Shown: in pieces, positions 50,916 through 58,358 of the stretch
Position numbering within the stretch: the first letter of the stretch is position 1
How the letters are laid out: the number at the start of each line of letters is the position of its first letter
NCBI GenBank assembly: GCA_038206985.1
Contig: JBBRAH010000002.1
Location: forward strand, 103,933 to 167,932
Source of the DNA: CAXMST01 sp038206985
Lineage (GTDB): Bacteria; Actinomycetota; Thermoleophilia; Solirubrobacterales; 70-9
Length of the DNA: 64,000 bases
Direction: 5' to 3'
The notes under the pieces: model-generated
Told to the model about the DNA's origin: nothing
The model's database searches: none
What the model saw: the letters and a program-made list of their open reading frames with translations, nothing else
Translations under genes and position numbers: made by a program

Positions 50916-50956
50916 GCCCGGCCGGGCACGCCGTTGTAGCTGCTAGGCTCCCCCCT

Positions 50957-51238
50957 ATGACGCTACATGCCCGCGCTTCCAGCTATGAGACCGGCGTTCG
51001 CGATCTGCACGATCGGCTCAGCGAGCATCTCGAGAAGGTCGAATCCGGGAGCGAGCTGACGGTCACCCGACGCGGCAAACCCATCGCCCGCGTCTCGGCG
51101 ATCGACGGCCCGAATCCACTGGATGAGCTGATTGCCCGGGGGCTGGCGACGGCCCCCCGCCAGGCCCGCACGCCCCGCGAGGCGACGGTCACGTCCGAAG
51201 GGAGCGTCTCAGACCTGATCACCGAACAGCGCCGCTGA
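50957..51238 (+). CDS. Type II antitoxin, Phd/YefM family
   Basis: A 93-residue antitoxin: VRDLHDRLSEHLEKVESGSE and LTVTRRGKPIARVSAIDG are the Phd/YefM DNA-binding fold, and the C-terminal half would cover the toxin. TAGGCT ends 7 nt before the ATG (leaderless pattern). Its stop overlaps the likely CTG start of the downstream PIN toxin. Confidence 0.87.
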   Translation: MTLHARASSYETGVRDLHDRLSEHLEKVESGSELTVTRRGKPIARVSAIDGPNPLDELIARGLATAPRQARTPREATVTSEGSVSDLITEQRR

Positions 51239-51681
51239 CCCTGGCGCTCTACTTCGACACCTCGGCGCTGGTCAGGCTGGTAATCGTCGAAACCGGTTCC
51301 GAGCTCGTTGCGCAGCTATGGGCTGCGCCGGACGCCGCAGCGTCCAGTGTCCTCGCTTACCCGGAGGGCCGGGCCGCCCTGGCGGCGGCCCATCGACTCC
51401 AGCGCCTGAGCCCCAGTCAGTACCGGCGGGCGGTAACCGAGCTCGAGGCCGTGGTCGACGAGCTGGCACTCCTTGATGTCGGCTCGCAGCTCGCCCACCA
51501 CGCCGGGACCCTCGCCGAGACCGAGAAGCTGCGTGGCTACGACGCCGTCCACCTGGCGAGCGCGATGAGCCTCGGCGCAGATACCACCATCGTCACCTGG
51601 GACATCGAGCTCGGCCGCGCAGCCCAGCACGTCGGCCTGGGTGTCGCGCCCGCCCCGGGGTCGGCACCGGGAGCCGGCTGA
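51235..51681 (+). CDS. Type II toxin, PIN domain RNase, probable CTG start
   Basis: About 148 residues. The frame has LALYFDTSALVRLVIVETGS with the first PIN acidic residue, RGYDAVHLASAMSLGADTTI and VTWDIELGRAA with the later ones; a VapC-family ribonuclease. No ATG, GTG or TTG exists in frame between the preceding in-frame stop (51124) and the first conserved residues. CTG 51235 overlaps the antitoxin stop as CTGA, just where a start would be expected, so initiation at CTG is likely; CTG 51241 is the alternative. Confidence 0.78.
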   Translation: MTLALYFDTSALVRLVIVETGSELVAQLWAAPDAAASSVLAYPEGRAALAAAHRLQRLSPSQYRRAVTELEAVVDELALLDVGSQLAHHAGTLAETEKLRGYDAVHLASAMSLGADTTIVTWDIELGRAAQHVGLGVAPAPGSAPGAG

Positions 51682-51773
51682 AGGGGTGATCAGGCGGATC
51701 CTTGATGCGCGGGCCGCCCACTCTTCGCCCTCGAGGACGATGAAGCTCTGCGTCGTGCCCTGGAAACCCCAGG

Positions 51774-52208
51774 TTGAGCGCCACGCTCGACGCCAACGTC
51801 CTGCTCTACGCCGTCAACCGGGATGCCGCCAAGCATGAGCGCGCCCGAGATCTGGTCGAAGAGCTCGGACAAGGCCCCGGCCTGCTCTATCTCTTCTGGC
51901 CGACGATCATGGGGTTCCTGCGGATCGCCACCCATCCAGCGGTGCTGCCGGCGCCGCTCGCGCCCGCGCAGGCGATCGAGGTGGTTTCCTCATTGATCGA
52001 CCGCTCGAACGTGCTGCTCCCCGATGAGGGCACGGGCTTCTGGTCCGCCTACGTTCACATTCATGAACTGGCGAGCAGCCGCGGCAACGACGTTCCCGAC
52101 GCCCATCTCGCCGCCCTGATGATCCTCAGCGGTGTGCGACGCATCTATACCCGCGACAGGGACTTTCGGCGCTTCGACTCAACCGAAGCGATCGACCCCT
52201 TCGAGTAG
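51774..52208 (+). CDS. PIN domain toxin (VapC family), orphan
   Basis: A 144-residue PIN protein of the TA-system VapC type: SATLDANVLLYAVNRDAAKH, PTIMGFLRIATHP, VPDAHLAALMILSGVRRIYT and RDRDFRRFD give the acidic residues. TTG start overlapping a TGA (TTGA). The frame ending at that TGA encodes LFALEDDEALRRALETPG, which looks like an antitoxin tail, but it is interrupted by a stop at 51703 and has no start. So the antitoxin seems to have decayed. It directly follows another TA pair. Confidence 0.75.
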   Translation: MSATLDANVLLYAVNRDAAKHERARDLVEELGQGPGLLYLFWPTIMGFLRIATHPAVLPAPLAPAQAIEVVSSLIDRSNVLLPDEGTGFWSAYVHIHELASSRGNDVPDAHLAALMILSGVRRIYTRDRDFRRFDSTEAIDPFE

Positions 52209-52229
52209 GCGCCGTCAGCTAAAGACGGC

Positions 52230-53423
52230 CTACGAGTACTGCGGCGGCGCCTGGCCCCTCCGGGAGAGCACCCGTGGGTACTCGCGGCCGCCGGCCGCCG
52301 GCCGATCGACGACCCGCAACCGCACGCGCCACTCGTCACCGAAGTCGAACAGGTAGGCGAGCTCGGAGCCGACCGTCAAGTCGAGCTCCGCGATTGGCAG
52401 CTCGGCGCTGGCACCGTGGCCGTCGAAGTTGATCGGCGAGGTGTATTCGCTCGACTCCTCGCCCCAGAACTGCCCGTCGAGCCAGAACGAGTAGAGGTGG
52501 TCGTCTCCCCACCCGAACGCTTGCTGAAGAATCTGGTGCAGGGCGACCAGTTGCTGGGACTCGCCGACGGCAACCTGGCCCCCAACGCCCGGGGCGTTGA
52601 GCAGCTCTGCTTCAAAGACCAATACCCGACTCTCGGGCGCTGGCCGCTCGGTTGGTGCGGCGGCCGGGGCGCTCGCAGCCAGTGCACGCGCGCCGGCCTC
52701 GGTGAGCGCGATCACCCGCGACCAGGACGACTCGGGCCGGGCCGGGTCGGGTTGGTGCTCGAGCAACCCGTAGGCCTCGCCGCGACTGATGACCTGCCAG
52801 ATGTCCCAACCGACGTCCTCGGCCGTGAGCTCGCTGCCGTCAGAGTGCATCCAGCCCCGCAGTGCGGCGAAGCTCGCGGCCACGCTCTTCAGATCATCCG
52901 GCGTGACCGCCGTGCCGGCCCCAAGGAGGGCCTGTCCCACAGCATCAGCCACGATCCAGCCGAAATCGTCCCCACCGCCCATATCGGCGGCGAGCACGGT
53001 CAAGAGATGCTCGGGGTCGGCAATCAACTCCTTTGCCCTGGCGGTGGCCAGCAGTCGTCGCCCTCGCCGCCGCACCAGTTTCAACCGCCGTAGCCCGGCG
53101 TGCAACTCGCTCAACACCCGAACGTCCGCCTCCCGGTAGGGCGCCCCATGCACCTCGCTGTCCCAGAGATCCGGATGCCGCGCGACCGCCTCGCGGACGA
53201 CGGCCCGGGCCAGCGCATGGGTCTCGGTCAGTCCCACGCCACCATCCGCAGCCGACTCCAACAGCCAGCGCGCGAGATCGCAGGGCCGATCGGTTTCGGG
53301 GCCGTCTGTGGATGGGTGGCTCATCCGCTGCAACCACTCTTTCAAAAGCGGCGCACCCCATCCGGCGAGCTGCAGCAGCGCCACCCCGGTCCGGAAGGCG
53401 ACTACGGCGATCAATCGCCGCAC
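52230..53423 (-). CDS. Plasmid pRiA4b ORF-3-like family protein
   Basis: A roughly 397-residue protein. The C-terminal about 130 residues are the pRiA4b ORF-3 (IS1096 TnpR-like) domain: FEAELLNAPGVGGQVAVGES, ALHQILQQAFGWGDDHLYSF and AYLFDFGDEWRVRLRVVD. The N-terminal helical part (CDLARWLLESAADGGVGLTE) is common in chromosomal members. Function unclear. The start is uncertain: GTG 53423, TTG 53414 or ATG 53324; the extra N-terminal codons have coding-like GC3. Divergent from the DksA/TraR-like gene. Confidence 0.75.
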   Translation of the reverse strand: MRRLIAVVAFRTGVALLQLAGWGAPLLKEWLQRMSHPSTDGPETDRPCDLARWLLESAADGGVGLTETHALARAVVREAVARHPDLWDSEVHGAPYREADVRVLSELHAGLRRLKLVRRRGRRLLATARAKELIADPEHLLTVLAADMGGGDDFGWIVADAVGQALLGAGTAVTPDDLKSVAASFAALRGWMHSDGSELTAEDVGWDIWQVISRGEAYGLLEHQPDPARPESSWSRVIALTEAGARALAASAPAAAPTERPAPESRVLVFEAELLNAPGVGGQVAVGESQQLVALHQILQQAFGWGDDHLYSFWLDGQFWGEESSEYTSPINFDGHGASAELPIAELDLTVGSELAYLFDFGDEWRVRLRVVDRPAAGGREYPRVLSRRGQAPPQYS

Positions 53424-53440
53424 CCGGCTACCGTGACCGC

Positions 53441-53806
53441 ATGCCGAACGATCCCAGCCGGTCCAATCAGCTCGACCTCGAGCAGGTCCGTCGCGACCTG
53501 ACGACCGAGCTCGAGGAGATCGACAGCGAGATTGCCACGCTGACAAAGCCCCCAGAGACGGGCGCCGCCCTCGCCTTCGGCAAACGCATCGGCGAGGGCA
53601 CGAGCGAGGCGATCAGCCGCTTCACCGACGTCGGCACCGCCAACAACCTGCAGGCGATCAAGCTCCGCATCGAGCGCGCACTGCTCAAGCTCGATGAGGG
53701 CAGCTACGGAACCTGCGACAACTGCGGCGCCGAGATCCCGGCCGGCCGGCTGCAGGCCGCTCCATCAAGCGCGCTCTGCATCGAGTGCGCCCGGGCGGCG
53801 CGTTGA
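53441..53806 (+). CDS. TraR/DksA family C4 zinc finger protein
   Basis: A 121-residue protein with an N-terminal coiled-coil (LDLEQVRRDLTTELEEIDSE) and the C-terminal zinc finger GTCDNCGAEIPAGRLQAAPS...CIECARAAR (CxxC-CxxC). DksA-like proteins insert the coiled-coil into the RNA polymerase secondary channel. In actinobacteria the exact role of such homologues is less certain. TACCGT ends 6 nt before ATG 53441, supporting this start and a leaderless mRNA. Confidence 0.85.
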   Translation: MPNDPSRSNQLDLEQVRRDLTTELEEIDSEIATLTKPPETGAALAFGKRIGEGTSEAISRFTDVGTANNLQAIKLRIERALLKLDEGSYGTCDNCGAEIPAGRLQAAPSSALCIECARAAR

Positions 53807-53851
53807 CCCGGGCATCGGCCAGGCGCACGCCGACCCGCTCGTAGGCGGCGC

Positions 53852-53880
53852 TTGAGAAAGCTGTATCTCGCGGTTACACT
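53852..53880 (+). promoter_or_regulatory. Sigma-A type promoter of the AbrB/PIN module
   Basis: TTGAGA (53852-53857), a 17-bp spacer and TACACT (53875-53880) make an unusually consensus promoter. The antitoxin ATG begins 7 nt after the -10 element, at the expected transcription start, so the mRNA would be leaderless. Confidence 0.7.
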
Positions 53881-53886
53881 CATGGT

Positions 53887-54132
53887 ATGACTGGCTCGAA
53901 GGTAGGCCCCAAAGGTCAGGTCGTCATCCCCAAGCGCCTCCGTGAGCAACTCGGGATCGAGCCTGGCGAGCGCGTCCAGGTGGAGCTTGGCGATGGAGCG
54001 GTCACGATCCGCAAGTCCGCTTCGATCGAGCTGCTGCGTGGGCTCCTCCCTCCCACCCACGAGGGTATGGCCGACCTCGAACGAGAACACCGAGACGAGC
54101 TCGAGCGAGAAGAGCGGCGTCCGGCTCGATGA
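53887..54132 (+). CDS. Type II antitoxin, AbrB/MazE-type swapped-hairpin DNA-binding protein
   Basis: An 81-residue antitoxin: SKVGPKGQVVIPKRLREQLG and GERVQVELGDGAVTIRKS are the AbrB swapped-hairpin fold, followed by an acidic helix (EGMADLEREHRDELEREE) to bind the toxin. Its stop overlaps the toxin ATG (ATGA). Transcribed from the promoter just upstream. Confidence 0.9.
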   Translation: MTGSKVGPKGQVVIPKRLREQLGIEPGERVQVELGDGAVTIRKSASIELLRGLLPPTHEGMADLEREHRDELEREERRPAR

Positions 54133-54530
54133 CCGCACCGAGCGCGGCGCTCGATGCCTGGGCGATCCTCGCGCTGCTACGCGACGAGCCCTCCGCAGCA
54201 ATCGTCGAGCGTGCGGTACACGAGGGGTCTGTCTGCTCGTGGATCAACCTCGGCGAGGTTCTCTACCTGGAATCACGACGCCTGGATGTCGAGCGGGCTC
54301 TCGATGCGGTCGCCAGAGTCGCCGACAACGTGCGCGCCGAAGTCGCGGATGCCGCGGCCGTGCAAGCCGCAGCTGCGATCAAGGCGGCTGGCCTTCTCTC
54401 TTACGCCGATGCCTTCGCGGTGGCTACCGCCGAGCGCTATCGCGTCCCGCTGCTGACCGGCGACCCCGAGATACTCGGGCTCAACCGCACCGAGCTCCAG
54501 CTAACGGATCTACGCTCAGCAGCTCGCTGA
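54129..54530 (+). CDS. Type II toxin, PIN domain RNase (VapC-like)
   Basis: A 133-residue PIN toxin: AALDAWAILALLRDEP (first Asp), SWINLGEVLYLESRR (Glu), LLSYADAFAVATAERYR and LLTGDPEILGL (later Asp residues). Expected to be an RNase neutralised by the AbrB-type antitoxin with which it overlaps by 4 bp. Confidence 0.88.
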   Translation: MTAPSAALDAWAILALLRDEPSAAIVERAVHEGSVCSWINLGEVLYLESRRLDVERALDAVARVADNVRAEVADAAAVQAAAAIKAAGLLSYADAFAVATAERYRVPLLTGDPEILGLNRTELQLTDLRSAAR

Positions 54531-54576
54531 AGGGCGGCCCGACTGGGTCGGCGGAGCCGGCGGCGACGCACGCAAG

Positions 54577-54594
54577 ATAGGTCGGGCGACCTAT
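54577..54594. promoter_or_regulatory. 18-bp palindrome ATAGGTCGGGCGACCTAT, probable LuxR-type operator (site 1)
   Basis: Two 8-bp arms (ATAGGTCG/CGACCTAT) around GG. It lies 22 bp before a TAGCAT -10-like hexamer (54617-54622) and 35 bp before the GTG of the beta-helix gene, a position suited to activation. The same sequence, differing only in the spacer, recurs at 58159. Size and symmetry are those of a lux box-type site. Confidence 0.65.
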
Positions 54595-54629
54595 AGCCGC
54601 GGCTGCGGGCAGCGCCTAGCATCGATCGG

Positions 54630-56390
54630 GTGAGCAATCAGCGCCTCCCACCCGTCGGCCGTCTGCTCGCTGCCACTGCCATGGGAGCGGGAGCCGCCGC
54701 CGCACTTCCCGCGGCGGCGTCCGCCGAGACGCTCGAGGTCAACACTCTCAACAGCGCGAGCGCCGACGGCACCTGCGCCACCACGCCCAACGGCTGCTCA
54801 CTCGCCGATGCGATCGGCGTCGCCAACGGACTGGCGGGCCGGGACCAGATCGTCTTCTCCTCCTCGTTGAGCGGGTCGATCACGCCGGTCGTCGATCTGC
54901 CGACCGTCACCCAGGCCCTCGATATCAACGGCCCCGGCGCGGAAACGCTCGCGATCAGCGGAGGTGACGCTCGACGGATTCTCAAGATCGCCCAGTCGGT
55001 CGACGTCGACATCGACGGCCTCACCTTCCGCAACGGGCGTAGCGACGACACGCCCGAAATGGGCGCCGCGATCTACGCGTTGGCCGGGGCCGACCTGACT
55101 ATCGCCGATTCGGCCTTTACCGACAACAAGGCGATCAACCTGCCGGCCGGCTTCAAGAATCCCAGCGGCGGCGCGATCTACGCCGGTACGGACTCGAGGC
55201 TGGAGGTCAGTGGCTCCACCTTCACCGGAAACGTGGCGGACGGTACGCCGGATCTGTCCAGCTACGGCGGCGCGATCGCCAGCCGAGGGATCGTCTCGAT
55301 CTCCGGCTCCACTCTGAGCGGGAACACCGCGACGAGCTCCGTCGGGCCGGGCGTCCACGGCCAGGGCGGAGCGATCGCGGTCCTGAGTATTCGCCGCCTT
55401 ACGATCAGCAAGTCGACGATCTCTGGCAACCAGGCCACGGGCGAGGCCGGCTCCGGCGGCGGCCTGTACGTCGATACCCGCAAACCGCGGATCCTCAGCT
55501 CGACGATCTCCGGCAACTACGCGACCTTCCGCGGTGGCGGCGCCGTGATCAGCGGCACCGGCCGGATCTCCAGCTCGACGATTGCGAATAACAGCGCCGG
55601 CGAGTTCGGTGGCGGGCTCTACGGGATCCCGCGGGGAGCCGGGGGGTCCGCGGGCATGCTGAACACGATCGTCGCCGACAACTCCACCCCCGGCGGCGCG
55701 GGAGGCGACGACATCTACGACTCCGGTGCAATCGCCGACTTCAGCCTGATCGAGGATTCCGACAGCCCACGGCTCAGCCTCACCGGCTCCAACAACGTCC
55801 TGGGTGTCGACCCCGGGCTTTCGCCGCTAGCCGACAACGGCGGCCCCACCCAGACCCACGCGATCGGGCTCTCCAGCCCGGCGGTGGACGCCGGTGAAAG
55901 CAGCTTCTTCGACGATCAGCGTGGCGTGCTCCGTCCGCACGGCGGCGCCGACGACATCGGTGCCTTCGAGTTCCTCGCCCCCGGAGGGGACCCCTCACCC
56001 AAGAGCGTCGCGGGACCGAGCCTCACCGCCCCCGGCACGCAGAATCAGCATGGCAAGCGGGTCAAGATCAAGCTCACGGCAGGAGCGGCCGAGGCGGTCA
56101 AGCTCATCGCCCGCGGCCGGGTCGTCGGTGTGGGTGGCAACAAGCGCGGTCGCGCTCAGGCTGCCGGCAAGAAGTCCCGGTCCTTCCCGCTGAAGAGAGT
56201 CAGCAAGCGGGCCAAGGCCGGCAAGAGCAAGACGCTGCGCCTGACCCCGAAGCGGAAGCGGGACTCGAAGCGGATCATCAAGCAGCTGCGACGTGGCAAG
56301 AAGCTCACCGCCAGGACCTCGGTGAAGCTCACCGACAGCGCCGGCAACAAGACGGTCGAGAGCACTTCCGTGCGGCTGCGCGCCAAGTAG
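54630..56390 (+). CDS. Secreted beta-helix protein (choice-of-anchor Q type) with basic C-terminal domain
   Basis: A 586-residue exported protein: signal peptide (LLAATAMGAGAAAALPAAAS), CSLADAIGVAN start of the beta-helix, many right-handed parallel beta-helix rungs such as ISGSTLSGNTATSSVGPGVH, and the LADNGGPTQTHAIGLSSPAV/DIGAFEF ending. The last 110 residues are a Lys/Arg-rich beta domain (KRVKIKLTAGAAEAVKLIAR). Probably a cell-wall-associated adhesin or glycan-binding protein. GTG start with TAGCAT 7 nt upstream. Paralogous to the convergent gene at 56439. Confidence 0.83.
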   Translation: MSNQRLPPVGRLLAATAMGAGAAAALPAAASAETLEVNTLNSASADGTCATTPNGCSLADAIGVANGLAGRDQIVFSSSLSGSITPVVDLPTVTQALDINGPGAETLAISGGDARRILKIAQSVDVDIDGLTFRNGRSDDTPEMGAAIYALAGADLTIADSAFTDNKAINLPAGFKNPSGGAIYAGTDSRLEVSGSTFTGNVADGTPDLSSYGGAIASRGIVSISGSTLSGNTATSSVGPGVHGQGGAIAVLSIRRLTISKSTISGNQATGEAGSGGGLYVDTRKPRILSSTISGNYATFRGGGAVISGTGRISSSTIANNSAGEFGGGLYGIPRGAGGSAGMLNTIVADNSTPGGAGGDDIYDSGAIADFSLIEDSDSPRLSLTGSNNVLGVDPGLSPLADNGGPTQTHAIGLSSPAVDAGESSFFDDQRGVLRPHGGADDIGAFEFLAPGGDPSPKSVAGPSLTAPGTQNQHGKRVKIKLTAGAAEAVKLIARGRVVGVGGNKRGRAQAAGKKSRSFPLKRVSKRAKAGKSKTLRLTPKRKRDSKRIIKQLRRGKKLTARTSVKLTDSAGNKTVESTSVRLRAK

Positions 56391-56438
56391 GGCCTGAGGG
56401 AGGTAAGGCCGAGCGCTCGACCTTGGCGGTCGGCGTCC

Positions 56439-58097
56439 TCAGCGGCCGCGGCGCTTGAGGCGCACGGTCCGCCTCTCAACAACCGAGTTCCCGGTCGCAT
56501 CGCTCAGCTTGACCGTGACCGCTGCACGCAGATTCTTGCCGCGCCGCAGCAGCTTGAAGACCCTCTTGTTGTCCTTCCTGCGCCTCGGGCTGAGGCGCAG
56601 CCGCTTCTGCTGAGCGGCCCCGACCGACTTCCTCACGGTCTCCAGCTTGAAGCTCTTGCGCTTGCCCTTGAGCTTGATCTTGCCCTTGCCGACCAAAGTG
56701 ACCGACTCGTCGGCGCCCGCCTTGACCTTGACCTTGACCACCTTGCCGCCGACCTTCTGCTTCCTGGCCGCGGTCACGTTCGCGGTCGGCGGCAGGTCGA
56801 CCTCGAAGGCGCCGATGTCGGGGCTCTCACCTTGCGGCCGGGAAATTCCCCGCTGATCGGTCGGCGCAACCGTGGCGCCGCCGGCGTCGAAGGCCGCGCT
56901 CGCCGGAGTGATCGCCCGCGTCTGAGTCGGGCCGCCGTTGTCGGCGAGCGGGGCGAGGCCGGGATCCACGCCAACGGTGTTGGGCGTACCGGTGATCGTC
57001 GCGCCAGACGCGCTCCCGATCAGGCTGTACGTGGCGTCGATCGGAATCGACGTGTTCCGGATATCCGGCCCCGTGCCGGCGCCGACCGTGTTGCCGGCGA
57101 CGATCGAGTTGGAGAGACTGACCGCCGAGGATGTGGCAAAGATTCCGCCGCCCGAGTCGGCCGCAGAGCCCTCGGTGATGGTCGAGTTGAGGATCACGGC
57201 ATCGGCGACGCGCGCATGGATCCCGCCCCCGGTGGCGCCGCCGCCGATCGCCATGTTCTCGGAGAAGGTCGAGTTGGTGATCTTGAAATCGCCGGAGCCG
57301 CCGAGCGCGCCGCCGTGGGCCTCGTTCATTCCCGTCTGGCCGACGGCCTGGTTGCGATCAAACGTGGAGCCGTCGATCGTCAGCGTCGGAAGGCCTGAGA
57401 AGTTCGACCCGATCGCTCCACCGAGCGCCACCCGGCCCTCGCCGTCGGACGCGGAAGCCGTGTTGCCGATGAAGGTCGAGTCGGTCACCGTGACGTCGGA
57501 GCCGTGAATCGCGCCGCCCGCAGCGATCGTGCCGATCGAGGTATCGCCGTCTACGTAGTTGTAGGTGAAGCGCGCGGCCTTGACCGTGACCGGTCCGGAG
57601 GGAGAATCGATTGCCGCGCCCCGGCGATGGTCGAAGCCGCCAGTCAACTCGAGACCCTCGATCGCGAGCGCGTTCGTGCCGTCGACCTCGAGTATCCCGC
57701 GCGCCCCCTGGCCGTCGAGCGCCAGCGTCGCCGCGCCAGGCCCGGTGATGCCCAGGTCCTCGGTGATCACGGGCAGGTCCGCCGCCAGGTCGATCTGCCC
57801 GGTAACTGAGGAGGCGAAGACGATCTGATCGGCACCGGGCGCGAGCACGGAGTTGGCGATCTGGATCGCGTCGGCGAGCGAGCAGGTACCCGGGGTGGCC
57901 CCACAGAGGTCGTCGGCGGCCGCGCCCGAGTTCGAGTTGACCGTGATCGTCCCGGCGGCAGCGACGCCGGGCGCGAGCAGCAAGGCCGCGCCGGCCAGTC
58001 CCGCTGTGCCGAGCGCGCTTCGCAGGGAGGCGTTGGTGCCCGCAGCTTCTCCGCCTCCCCCCTGCTCCTCATATGCCGGACTCCCCTTCGTGCTCAT
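56439..58097 (-). CDS. Secreted beta-helix protein (choice-of-anchor Q type), paralogue
   Basis: A 552-residue paralogue of the 54630 product: export signal (ALGTAGLAGAALLLAPGVAA) after a polar N-terminus, CSLADAIQIANSVLAPGADQ, beta-helix rungs, LAPLADNGGPTQTRAITPAS, DIGAFEVDLPP and a C-terminal basic domain (KVVKVKVKAGADESVTLVGK) of the same layout. ATG 58097 has GGGAG 5 nt upstream; ATG 58127 is possible. It is transcribed toward its paralogue and away from the LuxR gene; site 2 palindrome lies 62 bp upstream. Confidence 0.83.
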   Translation of the reverse strand: MSTKGSPAYEEQGGGGEAAGTNASLRSALGTAGLAGAALLLAPGVAAAGTITVNSNSGAAADDLCGATPGTCSLADAIQIANSVLAPGADQIVFASSVTGQIDLAADLPVITEDLGITGPGAATLALDGQGARGILEVDGTNALAIEGLELTGGFDHRRGAAIDSPSGPVTVKAARFTYNYVDGDTSIGTIAAGGAIHGSDVTVTDSTFIGNTASASDGEGRVALGGAIGSNFSGLPTLTIDGSTFDRNQAVGQTGMNEAHGGALGGSGDFKITNSTFSENMAIGGGATGGGIHARVADAVILNSTITEGSAADSGGGIFATSSAVSLSNSIVAGNTVGAGTGPDIRNTSIPIDATYSLIGSASGATITGTPNTVGVDPGLAPLADNGGPTQTRAITPASAAFDAGGATVAPTDQRGISRPQGESPDIGAFEVDLPPTANVTAARKQKVGGKVVKVKVKAGADESVTLVGKGKIKLKGKRKSFKLETVRKSVGAAQQKRLRLSPRRRKDNKRVFKLLRRGKNLRAAVTVKLSDATGNSVVERRTVRLKRRGR

Positions 58098-58158
58098 CCC
58101 GCTCCCATCGCTCGCCTCGGTACACACCCCAACTTAGGCTCGGGCCGGGGACGCCGCA

Positions 58159-58176
58159 ATAGGTCGGACGACCTAT
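58159..58176. promoter_or_regulatory. 18-bp palindrome ATAGGTCGGACGACCTAT, probable LuxR-type operator (site 2)
   Basis: Same arms as the site at 54577 with spacer GA. It lies between the divergent beta-helix gene and the LuxR-type regulator gene, so one bound site could control both. A TAGCAT hexamer (58225-58230) follows on the regulator side. Confidence 0.65.
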
Positions 58177-58358
58177 ATCGGCCATGGACGCGGGCGGTCC
58201 GGCGAACCCACCCGCGATCTCCCCTAGCATCGGCCGCGAGGGTCCAGGACATCCCAGCAGGAGCGACAGAGCCGCCGAAAGCAGCCGCAAGCGCGCTGAG
58301 CCCAGCCGATTTCTCCGCCGCCCTGGGGCTCGTCCGCAGCTGCGATGCCGCGCCCGAC

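Noticed and set aside
52230..53423. Transposase or integrase-like gene because of the IS1096 TnpR-like label of pRiA4b domains
   Set aside because: The domain is common in chromosomal proteins without transposition function, and no terminal repeats or recombinase residues are visible here.
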